NCBI GenBank assembly: GCA_026770025.1
Contig: JAMXDE010000018.1
Location: 682,001-746,000, forward strand
DNA length: 64,000 nucleotides
Direction of reading: 5' to 3'
From: Craspedostauros australis
Taxonomy: Eukaryota; Bacillariophyta; Bacillariophyceae; Mastogloiales; Achnanthaceae
Below the pieces are notes generated by a model that worked only from the letters and a program-made list of their open reading frames with translations, was not told where the DNA came from and ran no database searches. Position 1 is the stretch's first letter; each line of letters starts with the position of its first letter. Positions 33,386 to 44,270 of the stretch are shown piece by piece. The position numbers and the translations under genes are program-made.

Positions 33386-34112
33386 GAACTACGAGTACGG
33401 TAGAGAAAGTGTTGCAGTCGAAACGGAGAAGGAGGCATTCGCTGTCCTGCCTGTCGCAAAAAGACTCAAGGTACTTTCATTCAGCTGCAACTGCGGCTCT
33501 GCTCGTGCTCATCGGGATTTGCGAAGCTTCTGCGACTGAATTGGAGAGGCGATGGCATAGCACGGACGAGCTAGGAGGCCCGTCCATCGGTACGAGTATT
33601 GTGCCGCCTTGATCGTTGTCATCTCCGTCGTTTGCCGAGGTCCTCTCGAAGTGCTTGCCTCTTGCGGTGTTTCGTTCTTTGAGCCATCGTCGTTGCAGTC
33701 ACAGTCGTCGCCGCGATCGTGGCTGTCATTGTTGTTCGCTGCAGAATCGAGACCGTGCGTGTGTGGTCTGATTGTACGCGCGCAAAAGAGGTCGCAGTCG
33801 TGGAAACATGGCTTTCTTGTGTTCACAAAAGCGTGACGAAAGCGAGACGTGGGAATTGGCTCGAATGAATCAGTTTGTATTTGAAAGGCTATATCTGTAC
33901 TTGAAGCGGATTTTTCCCGCCAAAAAATGTCCATCCACAAACGACACTCGTTTCGCGATTCTGCGTTCCTGTTCCATCGGTACTCCTTTTCTATCAACCA
34001 TGGCACCGGATGCTGATGCCCATGTCCAAGTTGTTGCCTCGACGTCGCATTCCTTCTCAGAGAAGAAGCCGCAGGATCCACTTGTCACCAATCACACCTC
34101 CAACAAGAAAGG
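33386..34112. other. Intergenic region, right edge of the duplication
   Basis: Up to about 33840 this is the duplicated flank of the Mpv17 pseudogene. The remainder (to 34112) should contain the leader of the ankyrin-like gene. The minus frame 33509-34081 is open but lacks any recognisable domain. Confidence 0.45.
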
Positions 34113-35213
34113 ATGATCCGATCCATTTTTGAAAACAGCATGAAGAAACGAGCAAGGATAAATCGCGATCACCAGGAGCTGTTCGACGAGCTCTTTGACA
34201 AATGGAGACTCCGGATTGCTGGCGATGATCGAGTCGAAGCGGTGGATTGGGATGGTGTGATGGCAGCGCTGGACGATTATCCACAACTCGCAAGATGCAA
34301 AGGAGACGATGGTATGACGCTGCTTCACATCATCAGCGCCTTGCAACCGCCGCTGAGAGTTGTGCACAAGGCGCACACGATGAACAGCAGCGCGATCAAC
34401 ACCCGATCGCGAACAGCAGGCCTGCTCCCTCTCATGATCGCCTGCGGTCAGAACTCACCCCCGGAGGTCATCCGGTATCTCGTCGCGACGTCCATGGACC
34501 CCGCCGCAGCTATTCGTGCCGCGGACTACGCCGGATTCTGCCCCATTCATTGGAGCTGCCGAGAGGACGTATCTGCGGAGGTTCTGAAAACGTTGCTGTG
34601 TTGCGATCCATCTCTGACGACACAACCGACAGAACTTCCAAGGCACGGATTCAAGGTGAGCGCGAAGCCATTGACGGCTCTTGACAGTCTCACAGCGACG
34701 AGGATACCGACGGGAAGTCAATGGACAAAGGTTTGCTATCTGCTCAAGTGCCGACATCATGGGACGATGTTGGACCGGTCGCCACAAATGCTGACTGCCG
34801 TGCACGCTGCGTTCGCTTTGCACGACATCTCCACCAACCTGCGCAATGCCGTGGTTGCCAAATACGGCTCAAGCGCAGCGGGCGTGCTGGATCAGCATCG
34901 AATGTTGCCGTTGCACTATGCAGTGAGGCAGAAGAACTGTGCCAAGTCCATCCAAGTCTTGTTGGCTGCCTTCCCTGCTGCCGCCAATTGCAAGGACAAG
35001 GATGGTGTGCTGCCTTTACATGCAGCACTGCGCAGTGGGTATAGCTGGTCACAATGCATACGGGCGCTGTACGAATGCGATCGAAGAGCGGTCACGGAAT
35101 GTGGCGGAGCGTGTGACATGAGGTCGCCGGTGTTCATCGCAGCGCAGAACTGCGACGTCGTCACCATCTTCGCTCTGATTCAAGAGAACCCCAACGCGAT
35201 ACTGATAAAATGA
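34113..35213 (+). CDS. Ankyrin-repeat-like protein
   Basis: A single 366-residue frame with about five degenerate ankyrin-type units: GMTLLHIISAL, GLLPLMIACGQNSPPEVIRYLV, GFCPIHWSCREDVSAEVLKTLL, RMLPLHYAVRQKNCAKSIQVLL and GVLPLHAALRSGYSWSQCIRAL. The helix-turn-helix spacing and LPLHxA motifs are clear. The inter-repeat loops are long and carry Pro/Ala, as in many diatom ankyrin-like proteins that score weakly against the standard profile. The N-terminus is basic and helical (HQELFDELFDKWRLRI). No signal peptide or catalytic domain. Presumably a soluble protein-interaction scaffold; partner unknown. ATG 34113 or 34140 could both be the start. Confidence 0.75.
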   Translation: MIRSIFENSMKKRARINRDHQELFDELFDKWRLRIAGDDRVEAVDWDGVMAALDDYPQLARCKGDDGMTLLHIISALQPPLRVVHKAHTMNSSAINTRSRTAGLLPLMIACGQNSPPEVIRYLVATSMDPAAAIRAADYAGFCPIHWSCREDVSAEVLKTLLCCDPSLTTQPTELPRHGFKVSAKPLTALDSLTATRIPTGSQWTKVCYLLKCRHHGTMLDRSPQMLTAVHAAFALHDISTNLRNAVVAKYGSSAAGVLDQHRMLPLHYAVRQKNCAKSIQVLLAAFPAAANCKDKDGVLPLHAALRSGYSWSQCIRALYECDRRAVTECGGACDMRSPVFIAAQNCDVVTIFALIQENPNAILIK

Positions 35214-35342
35214 AGGCAACGCGCTGCAGACAAAGGCAACAAAGGAGAGAGCAAGCTCGCACTGAGTACGCCAACAACAAGACGCCACGAGCGTTCGAAA
35301 ACTCGGCTACGATGGATTAATCAAAGCCAATCTACCCGACTG

Positions 35343-37414
35343 TCATGTGGTCTTGTTACTCTCCTCCTCGTCTGGTGTGGCCGGGTTCGCATTATCTGCT
35401 GCAGACTCTGCTGTCTTCGCAGCAGGAGCAGCCGATGGGTGATGCCGGCTGGGGCCAGCACCGGCGCGTTCTCCACGCTTTTCGCGCTTCATCAAGAATT
35501 CGGCCGGGCATGGTGCGCCGCCACCGCGTTCTCCAGGTCTCATCCTGGAGTCGATGTTCGGACCAGCAATGTTCTGAGGCTGGATGACTGCCATGAGAGG
35601 CTTCGGTGGGTTCTTGGCGATGGCCTTCGCAACGACCATGGCGGCCTCCTGTTCCACCAAGTAGATCTGGTTTTGCAGCGCCAGGATGTTGCCAGTCTCG
35701 CCATCCTTGTGCAGTTCCTTCTTTTGGTCGACAAGGAACTGAGGATGGGAGTTGATGGCGATGTTGGTGGCGGCGGTGGTGGCAATGGAATAGAATGGAG
35801 TAGCGGCAACAGGAGCGTACCATCGATCCAAGACAATGAAAGAGCATCGGAATTGAGCAGAGCAGAGCATATCATTGTGGTTGAGTACGACGCCACCAAG
35901 AGATGTTTCGTTCACAAGCGAAAGCAAAGGTACAGGTCATGTAGTGCGGACCTTGAAGATAGTCGTAGTGCACCAGGTCGCTTCACATCATAGTCCTGTC
36001 ATGGCTCTTCACAAGGCTTCAGACACGCAGGACTACGGAGTCTTTATTACACGCAGGCCCATAGATCCCTTCCATCAACTCACCTTCCCAATCGCATTCA
36101 CTGTCTTGACACCGAAGCGGCTGTTCGATGCCTTCACTGTGCCTCCGAACTGTCTAACCAACAGTTCTGACCTATCGTGGTTGCTTTCATCTGAAGAGTT
36201 GGAATGTATTATACGAGTGTTCGGTTGTGCCATGCGCGAAATGAAGTGTGTGAGCAACATTTCACGCTCGCATCGAGAATTTGCGAACCGTAGGAGCGCA
36301 CAAGTGCGAACGCGGATGCACCAGATGCCAAAAGATATGTTAGCGGCATGCAGGACATCGCTCTCCCGACCAACACCCACTCCTGAAACAGAAAGCATGA
36401 CACAGTCAAGTCCGAACACAGTGACAATCCACACCACGCCATGCTTCACATGTACGAGTACGACTGAATATGGCATGATATGGTAGTGACGACAGTAGCA
36501 ATACCTTGTCACAGCCCACCGTACGTTGCTCACTCACCGACGATGTGAAAACACGGAATCGAATCGATCAACACCTCATCATCCTGCAGTATCGATTCTC
36601 CTTGGACGAAGATCATGAACGACGGAGTTGGCTCCACGGGCAGCAATGGTAGGAAAGATGCAACGCCTGCCGCTTTTCCAAATGCCAAGATGCCCCAGAA
36701 TGGCATCGTCGATGTCCACACTTGACGCAGCAACATGATCGAAGCATCCAGTCCGATGAACTTCCGCGTGGCTGGTGCCGGTGGCTGTGCTGACCCCGAT
36801 GCGGACCCACTATGTTGTGTCGCTCTGTCACCTACATTTGCCGATGATGCAGACGTCGCTGTTTCTGAGGTTGTTGTCGATGGTACTGTCGGCGGTGACA
36901 TCGATGAGAGAGGATCGGCGCCACTATCATCATCTTCATCGTCGCTGTCATCGATGCTGATGTCGACGCCCAGATTGTTGGTGGGTGTTTGTTGCGGTTG
37001 TTGCTGCGCATGGCTCGGCGAGGCATTCTCATCGTTGTCCGCCAGATTCCACCAGACCCGTCTGGGCCCACCGCCCTCCACAAATCCAGGACTGGCGGGA
37101 TCATCATCCTCGTGGTCGCATTCAAAACGTCCCGAAGTCGATGACGACGCAGTGGCAAGCAAGGGACTGTTGATGTACACCAAATCGATCCCGTGTTTCT
37201 CGTACAACCGCTCTCCAAGCGCCTCCAATCGATCGCTCAGATGTTTTGCATTCGATCCATGATCGTGTAGGCACAGGATTCGCAAGGCTGTGGCACTGCC
37301 ATACTCATTCTCGCTTGCTTTTGTTCGTGTGAACTGCTGCTGCCTCGGAAACTCGTTGAAGTCATCCCCTTGGTTGTTCGGTTGTCCATTCCTGTCGTTT
37401 GCGGTCTCGTCCAT
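35343..37414 (-). CDS. FSH1-family serine-hydrolase-like protein lacking catalytic residues
   Basis: Three exons, 37414..36538, 36190..36084 and 35738..35343. Introns start GTGAGT and end TCTTCAG and CCTCAG. The phases fit and give 459 residues. The start ATG 37414 is chosen over 37705, which lies in leader-like sequence. The fold signatures are LRILCLHDHGSNAKHL (usual LHGxxxN), RRVWWN, PFWGILAFGKAAGVASFLPLL, PSFMIFVQGESI, IPCFHIVDE and the C-terminal FLVDQKKEL. FSH1 proteins are small alpha/beta hydrolases with a Ser-Asp-His triad. Here the nucleophile elbow GFSQG reads AFGKA, so Ser is Gly, and no HxxGH motif is found where the His should be. An Asp/Ser-rich insertion (about residues 90-190) splits the core. 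It is probably a pseudoenzyme. The C-terminal tail is Ala/Pro/Glu-rich and disordered. Confidence 0.75.
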
Positions 37415-40400
37415 GATTGGTGATTGACGATTGATGTTGTACTCGCACTGCACAAATACAGCTCGATCGGCACCAGTGTCCGTAGGGCGCTGCTTCTGTA
37501 AAAGGCGTGGTGTCCCTGTCCGATGCGATGGCTGGGATGGCAGCGATTGAGACAATGCTGGCGTAGCTATCGCAGAGCAGAGAAGAGCAGAGCAATTCGA
37601 TTCGTACTCGTACCTATGATACGATGTTTTGCTGGGTGGGGTGGCGGCACACGTTCGCGAACTCTGCTGTCTCTCCTTGGAGTGGATCGTACGTGCATAC
37701 AGCACGCCGTTGCTGATTTGGACCCGAACAAGTGGATGTGCGCAATCTCCATGGTCGACCTCTCACCATCCACGATTGGATCTTGTCTGGTTCACGTTCG
37801 TGTTTCGAGTTTGGTGGTATCCTGCTGTTCGCACAAACACAGTCACGAGAAACGCTCACAAAGCAGATCCATCCGGCATCAGGCAGAGGACAACCCGAAA
37901 CAAACACAGGTAAGATTGCAGGCGTCGATACCTGTGAGGATGTGGCGAGGCCGTCACTGGAAAGGACGCGGCGCTGCAGCGGATGGATGCTTTCGAGGCG
38001 ACAACAAGATGGAGTACCAAGCTCCAAGAGAGGCACTGCTGTGCCTGCAAAGTCTGCGGATTGACCATGCATTGTTGAGAAAGACAAGAACAGCGGCTGG
38101 AGAAGGACAACGGCTCAAGGCACAGCAGGCACGATCAATCTGTCACAACAGAACCAATGTGGCGGGGGGCGGGCGGGCAGAGTGCCGCATTGAGTCCCAG
38201 CGACGCCATATCGTCCTCGTACGTTTCTGTCTCTTGGGAGGGCAGTGTTGCTGGCCAAAGTCTGACAGCAACGATAGTATAATAGGTACCGATGAATCCG
38301 CATCCACAGCCCCACCAGAGACATTGCATGAGTTCGATCCGAATCTGCGACATTCAGGCACCACGAATCCTCGCATCACTGGAGAGCGGGTGCCGACGGC
38401 CGACCTACTGAGCCATTGATTTGCCGACATTGCCGCCTCGCGATCTCAGTCTCATGCGAGCAAGACTGTGCTTGGTACGGACTGTCCTGTGGAGTAGGAT
38501 AAGACGGAGCTGAGCGGGACGCCACCTATGGAACACGGTGCGAGCATGAGTACCAAACATGCTCTACTCCGTTGCGTTCCGTCCCCCAACAGAGGTACCA
38601 TACATGATTCTGTGGATCAAAGTGTCCCATTCCACGCCCGATCTAGGAGTATACGCGTTCTGTTCACTCTGCTCCAATCCTTCCAGGCGTGTCAGCAGAG
38701 CAGAGGTGTGCGCAGAGACATATCGCATTACTTTCCATGCATGTTCAGCTCGTTCGTACCTGCTTTCGTTGGCAGGTGCCTGCTACTACCATACGATACG
38801 ATACGAAGGCAATCTGCACATGGACGGCATCTTTCGCACGAATGCGTCCAGTCTCTCTCATTTGCGAGACGCAGGCATGCGCACATCGGTTGGTTGGTCG
38901 CTCCAGAGGTAGCAGTACGGAGAGAAGGAAAAGAGGAACCGCCGTACAATGATGCGGGAGTTGAACTTGGCGTTGTCGCGGATGGTCATGATGTATCCAG
39001 AGATGCAACTGAGGAGGGCGACGGAGAACTGTCGTGTCTTGGACGGGATGGCTCGTTCTATTTGTGTGTCTTGCTTGGTAGCTGGTCCCCTTCGCTGGTT
39101 GCTCGCATACATGCCCCCTCCCAATCTTGGTGGCTCCTTGGTCTCATGCAACTTGGCCGAGACGTTGTGCGCTTCAAGGCTCGGCCGGTACCAATGTAAA
39201 ATCGGAGGTGATTGGTGCAGCGAACAGGATGGCACACGAGGGGAGCGATGGACCATGTGCGTGTGCGGAGGAAGAAGAACCTTGCATTGCAGTTCTCTTC
39301 GTGTCTGTACCAGACGTACCACACCCATGCGCACAATGGTGATAAAGAGATCCTTGAAGATGGCGAAGTAAGGAAGAGGAAGAGATTGAAGGTGATCCCT
39401 TTGGATACCTCGTCAGCAAGACAGACAGTGCACGCACGGTTCCTTTGCCAAGGCGTGGTTGAGTCTTGATGGCCCGTCTCGCCTTCACCAATTCGGTGCA
39501 TCTTCGCCAACGGACTACGAAGATCTTCACGCAGCATTTCATTGAAGTTTGTTTCCTCGTTGCGCGTTGGTCCGACAAGTTTCCTGTGATGTGCGATCCA
39601 GGTGAGAGAGACGGAGAGAGAAGGAAGCGATGTGTGAGCACGGTGCAGAGTACACGCCTGGAGGTTGTATCCTCGTGCTCCAGTACCTCGCACGGATTCG
39701 ACTGCAGGCCGAGCAGAGCGATACAGATCCACCTGGGCGGTGGAGCGTTTCGTGAACGTATTGAAGAACACAACGAACCGCAATCACGTGCGTGCGCTGG
39801 AATGATACCGCTCGTGAGACCGATGTACGCTGATGCGCTGTGGAAGGGACAGGTAGGAGTAACATCGAGAGAGGAAAGGAGAGAAGGAGGTTGGCAGACA
39901 GGTCGCAGAACCAAACGTTCACGGCAACGCCAGTGACATCTCTTGGAGGAACAGCACACACGAGCTCTGTTCGGGTAGAATTTGTGAGGGGAATGCATGC
40001 GAGATTGGTTCTCGATGTTGATGTCACACGTCGCCGCTGACAGAAGTTGGGATGAGACGAATTAGACGGAGTCACAGACAAAGAGAATTCTGTTTCGGTC
40101 CCTGAGTTGTTGCCGATTGCGTTGCTGTTGTTGGTGCCAGATGCTGGTGGAACCGCTTTTCTTGTCGGATAAATCACTTTGAAGTTGTGTTTGTGGAGTT
40201 GATGTGGCTGGTGGCGGAGGTTAAACCAAAAGAATGACATATGCATCGCCCCCACACAAGGCTGTACACACATGACGTTGCCAGCTGTATTATCTATTGC
40301 ACACTCGACTCCGAAAGTGACCGTGGAACAAGATATGGTCCATGTTATTGCTCACATCGCCGCCCCAATGTTTGACTGCAAGTCTTTGCGGTCATGAGCC

Positions 40401-42072
40401 ACGCCTACATTCATATGCCTTGTCAGGGGTGTGCTGTTGTGGAGGTGGTTGGAGGCGTGGAGTTGGAAGCAACAGGCTCAGGTCCTTGGAAGCAATAGAG
40501 TAGTTGTGAAGTTGTGGAAATGCAGACACTATCGCACGTATCAACACGTATGGGCACGAGTAGGTCGTAGGTGGATTCTGGTGTGATAGGTAGAATGTAA
40601 AATAGGTTGTGTGCCATCAAGACGCTCCCATCGCTTCCAAGTTGCCACGGTCATGTCGTCGCAAAAGAAGGATTGGGAGGCGAAGAGAGAAAGAGACAAA
40701 GAGGCAGCGAGGGAGAAGAGGAGCACGAACTGAAGACGAGAGGGGAGGATTTGGGGAGGTTCCACTTGCAGCCCTGCAACCTGCACCCGCGCTCCGATCT
40801 TCTCTGCAACACCACACATGGTGGGGCCTGTTTGGCCTGCCCTCACATGTCGTTTCGTGACATGAGGGTCGCCGCTTCGGGGCTCGCTCCCGCCAGCACA
40901 CGGCGTTATCGATGGAACTGTTGCCTTCCGTCGGCGAAGAAGAGATGAACAATGTTGAACGAACGCCTCCAGAATGCGTCCTTTTGCACCAGGTAGAATG
41001 AGGAGAGGTACAGAGGATTTTTCCACGTTCGTATCGAACGAATGCATGTAGAAGAGCGGAGCACCCCACTCCCTGTGCAGATGGTGCGCTCACTGCTAAT
41101 AGTTCGCACGAATACGGATACCAGAGTTGATGTTGACGCTGTTGATGTCCATGTCAAGGAAAAAGAGAGGCTTGTATGGTGATGCACAGTGTCCGTCACA
41201 ACAATGTCATTTTGTGGGCGTCCTGGGCAGTTTTGGGGGTTGCCGCCACGCTACATCAATGACCGCGGTTGATTTCAGTCGCATTCACAGTTTATTATGC
41301 TGGTATTCATGTTGTGACCAATCCGAGTGGTTCTGGTCGTTAAGTAGAAAAGAAGCCGAACCTGTGGAACGGTGTTTAGAGGCTGTTTGCACCCGTGAAA
41401 GAGAGTCTTGCCCAAGATCAAAAGCCGTGGGATTGAGCCCTTTGTGTGAATCCTCGTGGTTGGGATAGTGCGAATCAGGCTCATGCAAACATCCTCCCAC
41501 ACAAGGCACAACACCAATACCAGTGCTCCCTTCGTGTTGGGTTTCGCTGGGATGCCACGATGTTGTGAAGGTTTGATGCCATGGATGTTGTGCTGTCGAT
41601 GTCCACGCGTATCATTGCCTACTTTTCTAGTGTCTTCCCGTGGAGATGATGTTAGTGTCGATGGTGTTGATGATGTCGGTGATGATGGACATGATGATCT
41701 CCAATCTCCGAGGCTCCATCTCATAAAATCTCATCTGCATGCACTTTTCACAACAACAACAACGACTCACAGCAGCACCCTACCAACCACGACAAAACAA
41801 AGACAACAGTCATAGCGGCTCCAAAACAAAGGAAGAATCGCACGATTTCGACGATACTTCCCCAAAGTCACAACAGAAGCACAAACACAAACACAAACAA
41901 CAGCAGCAGTCCAACACAAGTACGTGGACGCGCACAAACATCCACGCAGACATCAGCACAGAGACATTCGCACAGACGTCGACACAAAACGCACTGATCT
42001 CAGTCCCAACCTCAACATCAGCCTCAACCCCAACAACCCCAAACCGACACAGACAACACAAACAAGTCCACA
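37415..42072. other. 4.7-kb region with no firmly supported gene
   Basis: Overlapping frames on both strands, none with a recognised domain. The minus strand between 38955 and 40243 has exon-like pieces (separate entry). The frame at 37523-38419 on + has a poor composition. Bases 41740-42072 are strongly CA-rich on + and are the leader of the DUF6824 gene. One exact copy of GTACTCGTAC lies at 37604-37613. Confidence 0.45.
38955..40243 (-). other. Exon-like segments of a possible multi-exon membrane-protein gene
   Basis: Two short minus-strand stretches show the C-ending codon preference of good genes here and a hydrophobic pattern: one around 39380-39330 (YFAIFKDLFITIVRMGV, followed by GTACGT) and one around 39050-38960 (RQFSVALLSCISGYIMTI then RDNAKFNSRII, followed by GTACGG). 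A third segment at 40243-40050 (MSFFWFNLRHQPHQLHKHNF) could be a 5' exon. I could not join them into one reading frame, and no family is recognised. Competing + strand frames exist over the same bases. Confidence 0.28.
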
Positions 42073-43338
42073 ATGATTGACATTCTCGCGTGCAACAGCA
42101 ACCACAGCACCCACAGCCATTATAACAGCAGCGAGGAACACATCAGCCAGCTGCACAACGCCTTCCAGCAACCCCGCACATTCTTCGACGACGGCTTCGC
42201 CGGCAGCTCCAACTCTGCGAATACTGGTGTTGGTGCTAGTATTAGTACGGGTGCCTTCGGAGCCGGAGCTGGCTTTGGCTTTGGTGGTAACAACATCAGC
42301 AACAGCATCAGCAACAACATCAGCAACGTCAGCAGCAACCAATTCGCTCTGGAGAACACAGGCATCAGCAACAACATCAACAGCATCAACAGCAACAGCA
42401 ACGCCCCACTCTTCTCAGACAACCTCTGCGAACGCCTGGAGTCCTGGTTCACGCACCAGGTCCCAGGATCTGCCATTGCCAACGCAATGGAACAGCGCCA
42501 CTTCCAACAACTCCACGGAATGCAGTCCTCCAAGGCTTCGTTGGCCACCAAGCAGGCGCAGTCGCTGGATCTCAAGATGCCTGCCCAAGTCCCTGATGAG
42601 CAAAAGTCTCTCGGTCAGCAGTTGTTCACAAATCAGCAACAACAGCAACAACAGGAGCAACAACAGGAGCAACAACAGGAGCAACAACAGAAACCCGCGA
42701 GCAAAGAACAAAAGTCACAGACGAAGAGACTATCGAACGTTGCCAGCAAGCCCCAGAAACGACGATCCTCCGAAGCCAGCGTCGCCGATATCGAGATCCC
42801 GGAAGGCGTCAACCCCGATGATGTCCTCTGCGGTCGCGACAAGGCATCGCACGCGCACATTGGCAACAAGAGGTTCCGTCAGGTCATCACTTCCTTCCGC
42901 GAGGCCTACCAAACCGCACCGTGCCGCGAACGCAAGACCACCATCACCTTGGAGATCGTGCAGATGATCCGCAAGCGCGGCGGCCGCTTCCTCAAGAAGA
43001 ACGAGGAGACCACCACCTTCGAGGATGTCGGCGACGCTTACGCCAGAGAGAAGGTCAGCCATGCCTTGCGCAGCTGCAAGGACCCCAACCGTCCCAAGAT
43101 CAAGAAGAAGCGCGTCGTTCCCAAGCATGTCCCATCCGCAAAGGAAAACGCCATCTTCGAAAAGGCTCTTCTCGATCAGCAACGCATCTTCCAGACCCTG
43201 CTGCACAACGAGGCGCTCGGCAAGACGTCCGGCATGGACTACGTCATGGGGAGCAGCAGCCGCAGCCTCGGGGCATTGAATGATGACGTTGACAGCATGA
43301 ACGGATCCTCGTCTTCATTATCCATGGCATCCATGTAG
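42073..43338 (+). CDS. DUF6824-domain protein, Asn/Gln-rich
   Basis: A single 421-residue exon. The C-terminal half (residues about 243-345) carries the DUF6824 pattern: PDDVLCGRDKASHAHIGN, then KRFRQVITSFREAYQTAPCR, then EKT-like KTTITLEIVQMIRKRGGRFLKK, then AREKVSHALRS. The domain is abundant in diatoms. Its conserved basic residues suggest nucleic-acid or chromatin binding, but its function is not established. The N-terminal half is Asn/Ser-rich with a Gln/Glu repeat (encoded by CAACAACAGGAG units at about 42640-42690) preceding a basic KRLSNVASKPQKRR stretch that could be a nuclear signal. The leader is long and CA-rich. A second DUF6824 gene lies 0.9 kb downstream in the opposite orientation. 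Confidence 0.88.
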   Translation: MIDILACNSNHSTHSHYNSSEEHISQLHNAFQQPRTFFDDGFAGSSNSANTGVGASISTGAFGAGAGFGFGGNNISNSISNNISNVSSNQFALENTGISNNINSINSNSNAPLFSDNLCERLESWFTHQVPGSAIANAMEQRHFQQLHGMQSSKASLATKQAQSLDLKMPAQVPDEQKSLGQQLFTNQQQQQQQEQQQEQQQEQQQKPASKEQKSQTKRLSNVASKPQKRRSSEASVADIEIPEGVNPDDVLCGRDKASHAHIGNKRFRQVITSFREAYQTAPCRERKTTITLEIVQMIRKRGGRFLKKNEETTTFEDVGDAYAREKVSHALRSCKDPNRPKIKKKRVVPKHVPSAKENAIFEKALLDQQRIFQTLLHNEALGKTSGMDYVMGSSSRSLGALNDDVDSMNGSSSSLSMASM

Positions 43339-44270
43339 AATTGCCACAGCCGCAAGCACCAATCCAGTTCCCCACCCACCGCCGTCTTCATAACCGCGAT
43401 GCAATCGCATGTTACATACATACTATTCCTGCCACACTCGTGTCATACGCAAAGAAGAATAAATCCATTCATCCCAATAGACAAATAAGATCATAATACA
43501 ACCGCCCCACTAAAAGAGTGCTCCACACACATGATATATATGGTGGTAAAAAGCGAGACTCCCACAACACGAAAAAGCATGCTCCTCCTCAAGGTGCCGA
43601 TGAAGGATGCCTGTGTCTTCGTCCGCATTTCCTTCCTCTGCGCACCACTCGTACGTGTATCAACCTTGACATCCTGCCGTGGCACTCCGCGTGCTCCGCA
43701 AGGCGAAGGGTTTGTTCACTTCGGAGTGGCACGAACGTCATGTGTGTCAAAGAACAGCTATTCTGCCACACGCTCTAGGTACGTCATTTTGGTATCATCA
43801 TGTTGGTGGTGGAGCTCTCATTCGGCCAGTTGCCGAAAGGGTCATCATGTACCGTGCGAGGACGGGAAGCCAAACGCTGAAGTGCGGTACAGCCTTCGGG
43901 GTAGCGCTGGGCTAACATATATTCTCCTCCACCTCGTTCCGTATCAGAATGTCCTCTCCCATTTCCGTGTACCTGCTCGGGAAGGACGGATGGAGATCCC
44001 AAGGAAAAGCGTTTTCGTGTCGAGTGCAAATGGTAGCATAATCCGTATCATGTAGTAGAGCAGAGGGCTCTACCTTTTCCGCTCTGCTCCAGTCAGGTTC
44101 TACTGATGTACCTATGGCATTGTTGTGCTCACCATAGTCGTACTTTACCCTCATGGCACATGCCACGAGATCCCCTGCGCAATCCGTATGGCGTGGCATC
44201 ATGGCATGTGAGCATTCTACTCTACTCTACATGTACGAGCTATGGTACATCAACCCACCCCCATCTCCGC
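43339..44270. other. Intergenic region between the converging DUF6824 genes
   Basis: Contains AATAAA-like sequence at 43458 and AT-rich stretches (ATAAGATCATAATAC, 43486-43500; CATATATTCTCC, 43915-43926). No gene supported. The frame at 43531-44055 has no domain. Confidence 0.5.

Larger units (their letters stand above)
30710..33840. repeat. Segmental duplication, copy 2
   Basis: Second copy of the reductase/Mpv17 unit, head-to-tail with copy 1 and offset by about 3.9 kb. The reductase part is almost unchanged; the Mpv17 part is strongly diverged and broken. Confidence 0.8.

Noticed and set aside
37523-38419. 298-residue + frame upstream of the FSH1-like gene
   Set aside because: Cys/Arg/Trp-rich random-looking translation with no domain and no supporting splice signals.
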